A stretch of DNA of 63,825 nucleotides from Bryobacteraceae bacterium. Lineage in GTDB: Bacteria; Acidobacteriota; Terriglobia; Bryobacterales; Bryobacteraceae. Shown piece after piece: positions 1-10,127 of this stretch. The position numbers were made by a program, and so were the translations under genes. Where the stretch lies: positions 1 through 63,825 of the forward strand of contig JARKOC010000193.1 in NCBI GenBank assembly GCA_029975915.1, given 5' to 3'. The notes under the pieces are model-generated. The model did no database searches. It was not told the origin of the DNA and saw only the letters and a program-made list of their open reading frames with translations. The number at the start of each line of letters is the position of its first letter. Within the stretch, counting starts at the first letter, position 1.

Positions 1-76
1 CCTTGTACACCTCCCAGGTGTCGCAAAAACACACCACGCCTGTCTTGTTTGTTTTGCCTACGGAGGTGGTCTACTT
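1..76. other. Left edge, downstream of tail-tip gene
   Basis: This 76-base stretch lies downstream of the leftward tail-tip gene. On the minus strand it stays open to the window edge after a TAG at about 72, and could begin another small phage gene. No ATG or Shine-Dalgarno sequence supports a start, so no gene is called. A short inverted repeat (ACACCT-GGG-AGGTGT) is present near base 10. Confidence 0.3.
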
Positions 77-3000
77 TTAGACCGCCACCAACCGCCGCTC
101 ACGCCGCGGCATGTGGTCTATTATTGCGCCGCCCTTTATAGGCGGGAAGACCGACGGCTTGCCCGTCACGTCGGCCCAGGCCACGGGGCTCGCAGCCGCA
201 CCGATGGCGCTGCGGAACGACGACGGGCTGTCGATGTAAATGCCGCTGCCCGTAATGTGGAGGCCCGCGCCGCGCAGCGTGCCGTTGGATGCGACCACGT
301 TGCCAGTGTCGGAATAGATCGAGCCCACGGCCGTCACCCCACCCGATGTCCAGAGGTTTCCGAACGGCACCGCCTGGCTGACGTTGACCACAGTGGCGTT
401 CACCGAGCCGATCTGGTTGGCAACGATCGTGCCCGTGATCGACGTGGCGTTGATCGAGCCGATCTGCGCGGCCGAGATCGTTCCCGTGATCTTCGAAGCC
501 GCGATGGATGCGATCTGATCGGACGAAATAGATCCGGTGATCTTCGACGCGGCAATCGAGTCGATTTGCGCGCTGGTGATCGAGCCCGTGATCTTCGTGG
601 CAGCGAGCGATTCGATCTGGTTGCTCGAAATCGACCCGCTGATCTTGGTGGCGGCAATGGAGGCGATCTGGTCCGATGCAATGGATCCTGTGATCTGCGT
701 GGCCGCGATCGACTGGATCTGGCCGGCGGTGATGAGGCCGACCAGTGTGGATGCGTTCACCGAGACGACATCGCTGGCGGCGATCTTGCCGGTAAGCGAT
801 TCCGACGCCGTCTTCGCCTCCCAGGCGCCTGCAACGTTTTCCCACAGCGTCTTATCCGAGGTCCGCAGGACGAGCGTCCCCACGGGATAGTCGGCGCTCG
901 GCAGTGTCGGCAACGACGCCACATAGACAGGCAGTGCGAGGTTCGATCCAAGCACCCGGGCGGAGTTGAGGATGCTGTCCGCGAGCTGGTTCGTCACAAT
1001 GACGCCCGTGATCTGCGAAGCCGCAAGCGAGGCGATTTGATTGGCCTGGATCGAGCCGGTGATCTGCGTCGCGGCCACGCTGGCGATCTGCGCCGCCTGC
1101 ATCGTCCCGGTGATTTTCGCGGCGGCAACGGATTCAATTTGGCTCGACTGGATCGTGCCGGAAATCTTCGACGCTGCAATGGAGCCGATCTGATCGCTCG
1201 AGATCGTGCCCGAGATCTTCGACGCCAGGATGGACTGGATCTGGCTCGACTGGATCAGACCGAAGAGCTTTTGGACCGCCAGCGAATCGATATGGTCAGA
1301 GAGGATGGCATTGAGGCCCACCGTGACGCGGCCGAAGAGGTCGACCGACAACGGGCCGTCCACCGCGCCGGGATCCAGGCGCCCGGCTTTGACGCCGCTC
1401 GCCGAAGCCGTGATAGTCACGAAGCAGGTCGGCGGGTCAACTTCGTTTCGTTCGCCGAGATCGTTGACGGCGACGGCCTTGAAGATCCAGTGCTCCTCAG
1501 CCGGAATCGCCCAGGATCCGTCCTGGCGGCCCGGCGCCTGGAGGCTGCACACCGGATCGACGCCCCAATCGCCAATCGGGGTGCCATTCTGGTCCGCGGG
1601 CCTGCGGAAGAAATCAACGCAGAAGAAGTCCGGATCCGCCGGCACATCGAACCCGAAGTTGAACCAGCCCTGCGGGACATCCTGCGCCTCGTCGCGGCCG
1701 ACGGTCACCGAGAAGTTCGAGACCTGGTCCGAGGGCCCGCGCGGCTGGATGGTGACGCTCGCCGTAGGCAGAGGGTCAGAGACATAATCGGCAGGCGTGA
1801 GCCAGACGCCGCCGTCACGGTCCGAAACGACCAGGGCGTACCAGATGGTGACGGGCTCGTCTTCCGGCACCGGCACCCACATGGTGCCCGGACTGGCGAT
1901 GAAGTTAGCGTCGGTCGCGGTCCAAAGCGTCGGCGAGGGCGGAAGCGATTCGCCGCGGTACTCCCAGATACCGTACACGTAGCGGTCGCCTGCGAGCGGT
2001 GAAAACGTGACGTTCAGCTTGGCGTAGACGACACCGTTGCCGTCCGAGTGATAGCCGTCGAGAGTAACGGCGAAGTTATGGTTGTGGCCCGCATCGTCGC
2101 GGGCGTCATCCTTGGGCAGCGAAATGGCAACCGGGCCATAAACGGCGGACCACAGCGGGTTGTCGCCGCCGGTTTCGTAAGCCACCGCCCGCAGATGCGC
2201 GGCGACACTGGTTCCGGCGATGATCGGATGCCAGTCCGAGTTGACCGTCAGCGACGGATCGCCGCGCATGTGGAAGGCGACCTGGCGCAGGTTGAGCCAG
2301 CCCTCGGGTGTCGCCGGGAGCGGGTCTTCAGGATCGCGGTAGAAGACCTTGGCGGCTTCGTAATTCGGGTGATTAGCGAAGGTTCCCGCAAGCGTGATGG
2401 CCAGGCGGTACTTCCAGCCCTCGCCGGGAACGTTTTTCGTCTCCACCACGACGCCCGCGATCACGGGCACCGAAAACGCCAGCGCTTCTTCGGTGACCGT
2501 CACCACAGCGCCCCAGCCCGAGGGCACGCCAACCGGCTCGCCCTCGCTCCAGCCGATCCGCTGCGGCATGCGCCGGGTTTCGGTGTCAAACGACGGCAGC
2601 TGAACGACGACCTTGGCCGGCAACGTCTCGGGCTTTTCGATCACCAGCGAGGCATGGCCGATGGCGTCGATTGCCGTCGGATCCTGGTTGCCCTCATAGA
2701 TGAAATCGCCGTGCGACTTCATCAACGACCCGGCGAGCACGCTATGGCCGGCGACGCCTTTGAACGAGCCGATGTTCGGCGAGAGGCCGCCGACGTTTGG
2801 TGGCCTGTAGGCGGCCTCGATCGTGACGCCACCGTTGGGCGCCGGGCCGACTTGCGTCTCAAGGATGGTGACGTCACCTAGCGGATCGGCCAACTCCTGC
2901 AAAACGTCCGAGAAATCGAGCGTCAGCGCGATCGCCGCCGTGTGGCCCTCGGGCGCCATCGGATCGATCGCGGTGAGGCGGGTGAACCGGTTGGCGTAGC

Positions 3001-6000
3001 CGTATGCGCGCGACAGGAAATAGAGGACAACGGTCAGTTGACCGTCAGGCAGGTTCTGCAGGTACTCGACCGGCGGCAGCGGCAAGGTGAGCGTGCCCGC
3101 AAGCGTCCCGCCGCTTTCGGCAAACCACCAGCCCTTGTAGCTGAGCGCTCCCGGCATCGTCGGATTCGCGGGATCCGGATCCGTGGCCTTCGGCAACTCG
3201 GCGAAGACCTCACATCCGGCGAAGTTTTCATCGGTGGGGCATGCCGCGGAGACTTCAATGACGATGCCGTCGTCGATACTGATGGCCGCCGTGGCAGTGA
3301 TCTCCGAAACCTCGCCGATGGCCGGCTCGTTCAGCGAGACGCTGCGCTCGGCGACCAGGGTGTCGAGATAGACGGCGCCCGAGAGGAGTTCGCCAAACCA
3401 CGGGAAGATGCCCATGTATTTGGACCCGGCAGGCGCGGTGGCCGAAAGCAGGAAATCATCCCAATCGGTCTTCGCGGGATCAAGGTCCGTGGCGCCGGCG
3501 TCGATGTAGCCGCCGGTCGCGTCATAGAAGGCGATCCTCGCCTGGGCGGCGACGACAGCCGATCCGGCGTCGAAACGGTACCGGCCCCGAAACAGGAACG
3601 TTTCGTCTTCGTCGCACGGCAGCACGTCGCCCTCGCCGTCGGCGAATCCCGCAGGCTGATGGATTTCGGTCGCGCCCTTCGCCGCGATCCGGAGGCAACT
3701 CATGCCGGTATCTGGATCGGTCTGAACGATCGTGATTCCGGCCGCCGGGATCGAGCCGTGCCAGTTGGTGAGGCCGCGTTCGAAGCCCATGTTGTGGAGC
3801 AGGTTTTGGCCCACGGTGCCACCGATGTCGACCGGATACACCTGACGCTCGGGCAGCGGGTCGGGTTGGACATCGGTAGGCTTGTCGCCCACGGTGAGGT
3901 CGTACATCGCATCGCAGGTCGTCTCACCCGCGACATCGATCGACCAGTCGGGATTCAGCCGCCAACTCGTCACCCGGAATTCGCCCATCCCGCCAGGCAT
4001 GTCGGCGTCGGTCATCGAGCAGACCATACCCGGCTCGACATTCAATGCCAGGATCGTCGTCCGAAACTCCACACGCCGCGCGGCGCGCTGCTCGGCCTGG
4101 GTCAGTCCACCCAACTCCTCGCGCAGCTTCACCGTGGTGATGCGCGCGGCCTGGCTCTTGCTCGTGACGCCGAGCAGGTTCACGTTGGCTTTGAGCGGCG
4201 TGCCAGTCGCGCCGATGTGGTTGGCGTCTCGCAGGTTGACGGTGTTCTGCTGATAGCCGTAGTCGACATCCGAAAACGCGACGGTCAGGTCGTTGAATCG
4301 CGGCGAGCGGCTCGAAAGTTGAAGGCTATTAAAGAGGATGTTGCCGGCGGTGAAGGCTTCGACGGTGGAGGAGTTCGACCGGATGCCGACCTTGAGCTTG
4401 CCGAAGGCGAGCGTCGCATAGCCAAGGCACGAAGAGAGGATCTCCTGGATCCAATCGCGCAGCGGCTTCTCCTCGCCGATGATCCCCTGGAAGGTAAACT
4501 GCCGCTCCGTGCCCGTGCCGATGACCGGATCCACGTAGGCGTCGCAAATCGCCGCCGCCGCGATGGCCGCACCCACATCGAAGCGCGCCTGCTGCTCGGC
4601 GTCGGTGGCCCACAGAAGCGCGAGCCCGTTCAGATAGGTGTTGATGGCGATCCAGATGGGATTGGTGAGGCTCGTTTGCCACGCGCGCGTGTACGGCCCG
4701 GCGCCTGACCACGTCCAGCCGCCCAGGCCCGCAGTGACATAGGCCGTCATCCGGCGTTCTTCCGCGCGCACGGCCTGGATGCCTTTCTCATCCGTCCGGC
4801 GAATCTGCAGAAACGCCACGCCGTCGAGCGGATTCACCGGCAGCGGCGCGCCCACGGCATCGAGGGCAAACGAGTCGCTGCCCTGATCCGGCTGCAGGTT
4901 GGCGGCGGTCTCGTCGCCGGTCGCGGGCGTCCCGCCGTAGGCCCGGCGCAGGCCCATGTTGCCGGGCCCGTGATGAGGCTGGCCGTCGAGGGTGTGGCCG
5001 GTGCCGTAGCCGCTTAAGGGGCCGTGTCCGACGACGCCCAACGCGGCATAGAATTCGCTCTCATCGCGCCCGGCAATGACGTCGCACTCGACCGGCAGCG
5101 CGGTGGTCGAGTTGACCCAGATGTCCTTCACGGGCCGCCCGTAGGCAGTGTCGTTGGCGACCGAAACGCTCGTGATCCTGCTGATCCCCTTCTTCCCGCC
5201 GACATTGACGGGCTGGTTCGGGATCGCGAAGGCGCGGCGCGGGTCGGAATCCTGGCGGACGATCTTGCGCGCGGGGTAGCCCAGGCGCAACGCATAGAGC
5301 CCGTCATGCGCCTCGATGCGAAACTCCGGCCCGCCGTCGAACGACCACGAGCCGATGAAGCCCTTCCAGATGTCGATCTTCACGCCGGTGCCGGCGTGGA
5401 AGGCCGAAAACTCGATCTCCGCCTTGAACAGGTCAACCTGATTCACCAGCGAGGTGAAGACACGGTCGCCATTGCCGAAGACGAAACTGGCTTGGTCTGC
5501 CTCCTCGCCCATCGTCTGGCTGATCCCGCCCCAACTCATCAGGCGCGGCTGATAGAGGTTTCCGCCCACGGAGACGCGGCGGTCGGAGAGGTAGAGGGTG
5601 TGCTCGGCGGCCGCAATGCGGACGAGCGGGATGGCAATCTGGGTCTGCGCGAGCAACGCGGCCTTGAGCGCGGAACCAGGGAAGCGCGTCTCAGTGGAAG
5701 TAACGGCGTAGCTGGGAGTCGCGGTGGGGACTTCGACGAGTTCGACGGATCCGCGCCACGAACCGTCAGCCGAACCATCGAGGGAGAGTGTGGGCTCGGC
5801 GAAGCGCGCCGTGCAGCTTGCGACGGTCCCGTCCGGTTCGACGATCTGGAGCGTGAACGGCTGGTAGCTCCCGCGCCGCGCCTCGAAGAAATCCACAACC
5901 GCCGAGTGCCGCGCCGGCGTCAGTCGCGCCAATTGCACCTGGAACCGGCGTACACCAGGCCCGTCGAAGAAGCGCTGCTCGACCTTCGCGTCGAGCGTGC

Positions 6001-6121
6001 CGAAGCGGTGGACGACAACCTGGGGCTCCCGCACCTCCACGCTCGAGTAAGCAAGCGTGACGGGAAACACTCCGGCTGTCCCCGGTTCGGGGATCGCAAC
6101 TGGACCGAGGTATTCGGGCAT
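77..6121 (-). CDS. Phage tail-tip / host-specificity protein with fibre-like repeats
   Basis: A 2014-residue virion protein, by position and architecture the tail tip and receptor-binding fibre. Residues 1-140 resemble a minor tail protein (a domain also seen in the adjacent small gene). Residues about 150-290 resemble the DUF2163/BR0599-type tail assembly domain. Residues about 770-910 look like a carbohydrate-binding beta-sandwich (NLLHNMGFERGLTNWHG start, aromatic-rich). The middle contains fibronectin-like beta-rich segments. Residues about 1590-1900 consist of 17-residue repeats of the type KITGSISSxQIxSIAAS, in two blocks split by a non-repeat insert with WENVAGAWEA. It is much longer than lambda gpJ (about 1130 residues) and probably combines tip and fibre functions in one chain. 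It is the last gene of the leftward tail operon in the window, 3 bases after the preceding stop. Domain names are from recall of family patterns, not from a search. Confidence 0.8.
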   Translation of the reverse strand: MPEYLGPVAIPEPGTAGVFPVTLAYSSVEVREPQVVVHRFGTLDAKVEQRFFDGPGVRRFQVQLARLTPARHSAVVDFFEARRGSYQPFTLQIVEPDGTVASCTARFAEPTLSLDGSADGSWRGSVELVEVPTATPSYAVTSTETRFPGSALKAALLAQTQIAIPLVRIAAAEHTLYLSDRRVSVGGNLYQPRLMSWGGISQTMGEEADQASFVFGNGDRVFTSLVNQVDLFKAEIEFSAFHAGTGVKIDIWKGFIGSWSFDGGPEFRIEAHDGLYALRLGYPARKIVRQDSDPRRAFAIPNQPVNVGGKKGISRITSVSVANDTAYGRPVKDIWVNSTTALPVECDVIAGRDESEFYAALGVVGHGPLSGYGTGHTLDGQPHHGPGNMGLRRAYGGTPATGDETAANLQPDQGSDSFALDAVGAPLPVNPLDGVAFLQIRRTDEKGIQAVRAEERRMTAYVTAGLGGWTWSGAGPYTRAWQTSLTNPIWIAINTYLNGLALLWATDAEQQARFDVGAAIAAAAICDAYVDPVIGTGTERQFTFQGIIGEEKPLRDWIQEILSSCLGYATLAFGKLKVGIRSNSSTVEAFTAGNILFNSLQLSSRSPRFNDLTVAFSDVDYGYQQNTVNLRDANHIGATGTPLKANVNLLGVTSKSQAARITTVKLREELGGLTQAEQRAARRVEFRTTILALNVEPGMVCSMTDADMPGGMGEFRVTSWRLNPDWSIDVAGETTCDAMYDLTVGDKPTDVQPDPLPERQVYPVDIGGTVGQNLLHNMGFERGLTNWHGSIPAAGITIVQTDPDTGMSCLRIAAKGATEIHQPAGFADGEGDVLPCDEDETFLFRGRYRFDAGSAVVAAQARIAFYDATGGYIDAGATDLDPAKTDWDDFLLSATAPAGSKYMGIFPWFGELLSGAVYLDTLVAERSVSLNEPAIGEVSEITATAAISIDDGIVIEVSAACPTDENFAGCEVFAELPKATDPDPANPTMPGALSYKGWWFAESGGTLAGTLTLPLPPVEYLQNLPDGQLTVVLYFLSRAYGYANRFTRLTAIDPMAPEGHTAAIALTLDFSDVLQELADPLGDVTILETQVGPAPNGGVTIEAAYRPPNVGGLSPNIGSFKGVAGHSVLAGSLMKSHGDFIYEGNQDPTAIDAIGHASLVIEKPETLPAKVVVQLPSFDTETRRMPQRIGWSEGEPVGVPSGWGAVVTVTEEALAFSVPVIAGVVVETKNVPGEGWKYRLAITLAGTFANHPNYEAAKVFYRDPEDPLPATPEGWLNLRQVAFHMRGDPSLTVNSDWHPIIAGTSVAAHLRAVAYETGGDNPLWSAVYGPVAISLPKDDARDDAGHNHNFAVTLDGYHSDGNGVVYAKLNVTFSPLAGDRYVYGIWEYRGESLPPSPTLWTATDANFIASPGTMWVPVPEDEPVTIWYALVVSDRDGGVWLTPADYVSDPLPTASVTIQPRGPSDQVSNFSVTVGRDEAQDVPQGWFNFGFDVPADPDFFCVDFFRRPADQNGTPIGDWGVDPVCSLQAPGRQDGSWAIPAEEHWIFKAVAVNDLGERNEVDPPTCFVTITASASGVKAGRLDPGAVDGPLSVDLFGRVTVGLNAILSDHIDSLAVQKLFGLIQSSQIQSILASKISGTISSDQIGSIAASKISGTIQSSQIESVAAAKITGTMQAAQIASVAATQITGSIQANQIASLAASQITGVIVTNQLADSILNSARVLGSNLALPVYVASLPTLPSADYPVGTLVLRTSDKTLWENVAGAWEAKTASESLTGKIAASDVVSVNASTLVGLITAGQIQSIAATQITGSIASDQIASIAATKISGSISSNQIESLAATKITGSITSAQIDSIAASKITGSISSDQIASIAASKITGTISAAQIGSINATSITGTIVANQIGSVNATVVNVSQAVPFGNLWTSGGVTAVGSIYSDTGNVVASNGTLRGAGLHITGSGIYIDSPSSFRSAIGAAASPVAWADVTGKPSVFPPIKGGAIIDHMPRRERRLVAV
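400..1270 (-). repeat. 51-bp (17-residue) tandem coding repeats in the tail fibre
   Basis: About 13 imperfect copies of a 51-base unit encode 17-residue repeats, consensus A-A-x-K-I-T/S-G-x-I-x-x-x-Q-I-x-S-I. They occur in two blocks (about 405-720 and 985-1265), separated by a non-repetitive segment of about 90 codons. The regular I-x-G-x-I and Q-I-x-S spacing suggests a repetitive beta-fold or trimeric fibre shaft. Such repeats can expand or contract by recombination. Confidence 0.8.
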
Positions 6122-6124
6122 CGG

Positions 6125-6514
6125 CTATTCGATTTCAATGAGGCGAAGACTCGCCTCCTGGCGGCCCAGTCGGTAAGTCCGGCTCAGCGCGCCATCAAAG
6201 CGGACGAGATACCGGCCCGTCGTGTAAGAGCCGGTCGGATCGTAGTCGGCAACGTTCGGATACCAGTAGAAGGGCTTCTGTGCTCCGTTGCAGGTTTCGT
6301 AGAACGCGCTCAGCGCGAGCCACTGCGCAAACGTGAGCAGCTTGCCGATCTCCCGCACCTTCCGGCTCGCCTCGGCCTGGACTTCGGCCTGATAACGCCC
6401 ATCGGCATAGCCGCCCGACTCGCGCACCGGCCACGCCCGCGCCTCGCGAAACACCGAGCAGAGGCTGCTCGGCAGCACCGCCGTCGCGACGGCTGAGGCC
6501 ACGTTGCCGGGCAT
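6125..6514 (-). CDS. Putative phage minor tail protein
   Basis: A 129-residue protein between the tape measure and the tail tip. The central segment (residues 58-90, FAQWLALSAFYETCNGAQKP) and the ending RLGRQEASLRLIEIE resemble the small minor-tail or DUF2460-like proteins that sit between tape measure and tip in siphophages. They also echo the N-terminal domain of the downstream 2014-residue protein. The ATG at 6512-6514 overlaps the tape-measure TGA (ATGA), which fixes this start against longer in-frame extensions of low-complexity Arg/Gly/Asp composition. An exact lambda counterpart (gpM or gpL) cannot be assigned from sequence alone. Confidence 0.75.
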   Translation of the reverse strand: MPGNVASAVATAVLPSSLCSVFREARAWPVRESGGYADGRYQAEVQAEASRKVREIGKLLTFAQWLALSAFYETCNGAQKPFYWYPNVADYDPTGSYTTGRYLVRFDGALSRTYRLGRQEASLRLIEIE

Positions 6515-9500
6515 CAGATCTTCACCGCCATCGGATCGCTCAATGCGGTCAGCGCCGCCGTCCGACCCAGGCTCTTCGAGATCCCGGCGTTGAACGACGA
6601 GGTGACGGCCCCCTCGTTGTTGCGGACGAACTTCACGGTCTTCCCTTCGAGAAAACGCTCGGTCGACTCCCCGTCGGCCTGGATCGTCACGTGGATCACC
6701 TGCTGTTGCGGTTGCTGCTGAGTCGTCCGCAGTCCGCCAAGGCCCGGCAGGCTCGACGCATAGCCGTACTGCTGGCCATTCATGGTGAAGCCCGACTGCG
6801 CGAGCACCCCTCCCTGCTGCGTCATCCATACGCCGCGCGGCTTGTTGTCGGCGAGCCCGGCGTTCTGGCCCGTCGCCATGGCGTATTCAAACACCATGTC
6901 GCGCACCTGGGCCGACCGGATGGCTGTTTCGAGATTTCCGCCGAACCTCGACTTCGCCATTTCGACCACAGATCGGGCGAAGCCTTTGTCGACCGTCACC
7001 TTATAGATGTCGCGGATCTTGTCGATCGCCTTTTGGTCCGACCCCTTCATGAAGAGCCGGACGAAGCCCGCGGCCGCACCCGCCGCCGCGCCGATCGCCG
7101 CGCCCAGCGGGCCACCGTATTTGAAGCCGATCAGTGCGCCGCCGGCTGTCGTTTCAGCCAAGCCGGTCCAACCGCCGCGCCTCAGGCCATCCATGGCGAG
7201 GATTCCGCCACCGAGCAATGCCGCATTCGAACGGCCCAGCGCCGAGAGCTTCTGCGACATGCTGGCCGCCTGCCAGGTCGTGGCAGCGCCGGGCGCATAC
7301 TGGACACCGCCGCCGAATCCCAGGAACTCCTTCAGCCCGGCGAGACCGCCCACACTGCGCGAGGCCAGCATCCCGGCTGAGGCCTGTGCCGCCGGATTGA
7401 GCGCCGAGACGCTCGCCGGCAAGAAAGGCGGCGTCCCTGCCACACCGGCACCCCCGCCGAAGACAGGAGCCGCGCCGATACCGAGCAACCCGCCCAGACC
7501 AGCGAGCATTCCCGCTCCGCCTGCAGGTGCCGGGCGCAACGAAACCGACGTGCCGGTAAACATCTGCGTCAGCATCGCGGCCACGCGCGAGGTGACGACA
7601 TCCTTGATGGCGGTCAGCAGCGCCGTCTTGAGCGAATTCCCTATAGCTGACCAGATCGAATGGGATTTCGTCAGCAGGGCATCGAAGGCGCCCTCGGCCT
7701 GGCGCTTGAAGGAATCAAAGATCCCGCGGTTGTGGTCCCGGATCATCTCGGCGGTCCGGTTGGCGGCGTTCTGCCGCGCGGCATCGATGGCGGCTGAGGT
7801 TTCATCCTGATTGGCCCGCTTGATCTCGTCCCGCTGGGCCGTCAACTCCGCGATCCGTGCGCGGATCTCGTCGGCCCGGTAGCCGAGCCGCGCCATCGCG
7901 GCCTCTTCCTCGATGAGCATCGTCGAGGTCTCAAGCTCGAACATCCGCATCCGGATCCCGTGGACCCGCTCGATGTGGTCGATCTCGATTTGCGCCCGCT
8001 GGGCCTCGACCGCCGCCTTCTGCTCAAGGGTCTGGGCATCCACAGATTCAAGTGCACGCAGACGGGCATCGCGCGCGAGCGTTGCGCGCTGCTCTTCGAT
8101 CCCCATCGTGCGGTCCAGGTGATCGAGGTTCCGACGCGCGGTCTCCTCGTTGAATTCAAGCCGCTTCTGAACGACGCCAGCCTCGATGGCAAGCCGCCGT
8201 TGGGCCGCCTCCTGCTCGGCCTGAACGTGTTCGGCCAACTGCGAGCGGGTGTCGCGCTGGAACTTCTCCCGGAACGCCGCCCAACGCAGCGAGAGCTCTT
8301 CGATGACGTTCTGCCAGGCGCGCCGGGTGAGCCCCGCCTGGTGCTCGACGCCTTTGTCGTCGGTGAACGTCCCCCATTTCTTGGCCTGATCGCCCAGTTG
8401 AGCCATCTCACGCGCAAATCCGGTCAGGTTCCCGCGTCGAGCGTCGGTGACCGCCTGCGCGGATTCACGCTCCGCCTGGATTTGATGTTTCGCTATGTCC
8501 TTCGCCAGGGCTTCCGCCTCGGCCTTCCGGCGCCGGGCATCCTCGGCTTCGACTCCGGTTTGGTTGAGATCCTTCATCCGCTGCCGGAACTGATCATTGT
8601 CGAAGGCGTCGAAAAACTCCTTCGCCCCCTGCTTGCCGCCGAACATCGCTGCGCGCACCTGCTCGAGGCTGAAACCCATCTTTTTGAGATCCTCGATGGA
8701 TTTGCCGGCGTTGATGGCCTCGTTGATCCGCTTCAGGTCGTCCGCGGCCCGCTGCATGGCCACGAACTCCTCGTTGGCCTCGAGGGTGCGCTGGTTCATC
8801 TCATAGATGGCCGTGCCGGCCACCGCTGCGCCCACCGCAATCGCCGTGAACGGATTTCGGGTCATGGCCAGAGTGAGCGCATCCACGGCACGTTTCGCCC
8901 CTGCAATCCAGCCGATAAACTGCGCCACGGCCGCCCCGATCGCGGCCGCCGCAATGGCCTTCGCAAACAGCCCGAGCGCGTCGGAGTTTCGGCCCACCCA
9001 CTTGGCGAGATCCGTGAGCACTTCGATCATCCGCCGCATCTCGGGCAGAAACTCGGCGCCGATCGCCGCCTTGGCCTCTTCGATATACCGGCTCAGCGAC
9101 CCCATCTGCTTGCCAACGGTGCCGAGCGAGGCCTCATAGGCGCCGGCGATCTTCGGACCCTCGGCCAGCACGACATTCAGCGCGGTATTGCGGCGCTCGA
9201 TTTCGGTCAGATCCCGGCCCAGCCGCTGCCGCGCCTCGGTGAACGCCCGCTCGAACTGGATGTTGATGCCGTAAGTGCGCAGGACTTCGATCTGCTGCGT
9301 CGTGATGCCGCTCATGATCCCCTGCAGGGCGGCGCTCGAATCCTGGCCGGCGACGACGGCTGCATCCTGGGCCAGGCGCGCGAGGTCCGTCGCCTTCGAC
9401 AGGTCCAGCTGCGCGGCGATCATCTTGTTGACGATGTCGCGCGCGGCCTGGGTCGTGATGCCCAGGTCCTTGATCCGGGTGACCAGCCGTTCGATCGAAC

Positions 9501-9822
9501 CCTCGTTGTAGCCGTTGGTGCGGGCGAGCTGCGCGTTGACCACTGCCAGGGTCTCGTTGCGCGCCGCCAGACGGCTGGTCTCCTCGATCTGGGTCTTCAC
9601 CCAGCCGGAGACTCGTTCGAGCGCCGACGCCAGCACGCCAGCAGCCGCGGCGCCTTTCGCCACCGACACGGTCAGCCCGTCGATGCCGGAAGAGGCTCCG
9701 CGCGCTGCCTTCACTGCGGTGGCTTCCATCGACGTCAGGCCAGCGTTGACGCTCTTGATCGAGGCGTTGGCGCGGTTGACGTCGACTTCAACGACGAGTT
9801 CGAGCTTGTTATCTGCAGGCAT
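6514..9822 (-). CDS. Phage tail tape measure protein
   Basis: This 1102-residue protein sets tail length and is ejected with DNA. Evidence: great length, alanine-rich helical composition, an N-terminal coiled region (residues 1-120), hydrophobic helices near 280-340 (FAKAIAAAAIGAAVAQFIGW), a long charged coiled-coil (about 390-700, rich in E, R, Q and A), and a glycine/alanine-rich hydrophobic part (about 750-930, including GGALIGFKYGGPLGAAIGAA). It lies between the tail chaperones and tail-tip genes, the usual position. A plus-strand gene interrupts the tail operon just upstream. No clear Shine-Dalgarno precedes the ATG at 9822. Confidence 0.92.
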   Translation of the reverse strand: MPADNKLELVVEVDVNRANASIKSVNAGLTSMEATAVKAARGASSGIDGLTVSVAKGAAAAGVLASALERVSGWVKTQIEETSRLAARNETLAVVNAQLARTNGYNEGSIERLVTRIKDLGITTQAARDIVNKMIAAQLDLSKATDLARLAQDAAVVAGQDSSAALQGIMSGITTQQIEVLRTYGINIQFERAFTEARQRLGRDLTEIERRNTALNVVLAEGPKIAGAYEASLGTVGKQMGSLSRYIEEAKAAIGAEFLPEMRRMIEVLTDLAKWVGRNSDALGLFAKAIAAAAIGAAVAQFIGWIAGAKRAVDALTLAMTRNPFTAIAVGAAVAGTAIYEMNQRTLEANEEFVAMQRAADDLKRINEAINAGKSIEDLKKMGFSLEQVRAAMFGGKQGAKEFFDAFDNDQFRQRMKDLNQTGVEAEDARRRKAEAEALAKDIAKHQIQAERESAQAVTDARRGNLTGFAREMAQLGDQAKKWGTFTDDKGVEHQAGLTRRAWQNVIEELSLRWAAFREKFQRDTRSQLAEHVQAEQEAAQRRLAIEAGVVQKRLEFNEETARRNLDHLDRTMGIEEQRATLARDARLRALESVDAQTLEQKAAVEAQRAQIEIDHIERVHGIRMRMFELETSTMLIEEEAAMARLGYRADEIRARIAELTAQRDEIKRANQDETSAAIDAARQNAANRTAEMIRDHNRGIFDSFKRQAEGAFDALLTKSHSIWSAIGNSLKTALLTAIKDVVTSRVAAMLTQMFTGTSVSLRPAPAGGAGMLAGLGGLLGIGAAPVFGGGAGVAGTPPFLPASVSALNPAAQASAGMLASRSVGGLAGLKEFLGFGGGVQYAPGAATTWQAASMSQKLSALGRSNAALLGGGILAMDGLRRGGWTGLAETTAGGALIGFKYGGPLGAAIGAAAGAAAGFVRLFMKGSDQKAIDKIRDIYKVTVDKGFARSVVEMAKSRFGGNLETAIRSAQVRDMVFEYAMATGQNAGLADNKPRGVWMTQQGGVLAQSGFTMNGQQYGYASSLPGLGGLRTTQQQPQQQVIHVTIQADGESTERFLEGKTVKFVRNNEGAVTSSFNAGISKSLGRTAALTALSDPMAVKI

Positions 9823-10127
9823 GAGAGCGTGGGTGTGGGCCTTTCGGCCAACGCAGCACAGTCCAGAGAGACTCAGCTATGGCCACACTTGGAAAGAATG
9901 GTCATTGCGCAACGATCGTCGATGTTCCACTCGATGCACTGCAGCCGGCCCAGTGCTCGACCGCAAGAGGTCAGCATTCGGCGACCCCACAGAACGGTTG
10001 GACCCTTTTTCTGGACCGGCATATGCAGCACTGCTCTACTCCCGACCTGGGCGCGATTCAGTCTCCATCCGAAGGCTGCTGACAGCTGCGGATTTTCCAT
10101 CGCACGGGAAAGTGGAAAGATGACACT
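9823..10127. other. Intergenic region between tape measure and HEPN-like gene
   Basis: 305 bases separate the leftward tape measure from the rightward gene at 10128. The longer open frames here have no recognisable protein pattern and I do not call them. It should contain the plus-strand promoter for the 10128 gene. No convincing -35/-10 pair was seen by eye. Confidence 0.4.

Noticed and set aside
113..2002. Long plus-strand open frame opposite the tail fibre
   Set aside because: Arg/Asp-rich antisense reading of the repeated fibre gene; high GC leaves the opposite strand open. No protein pattern.
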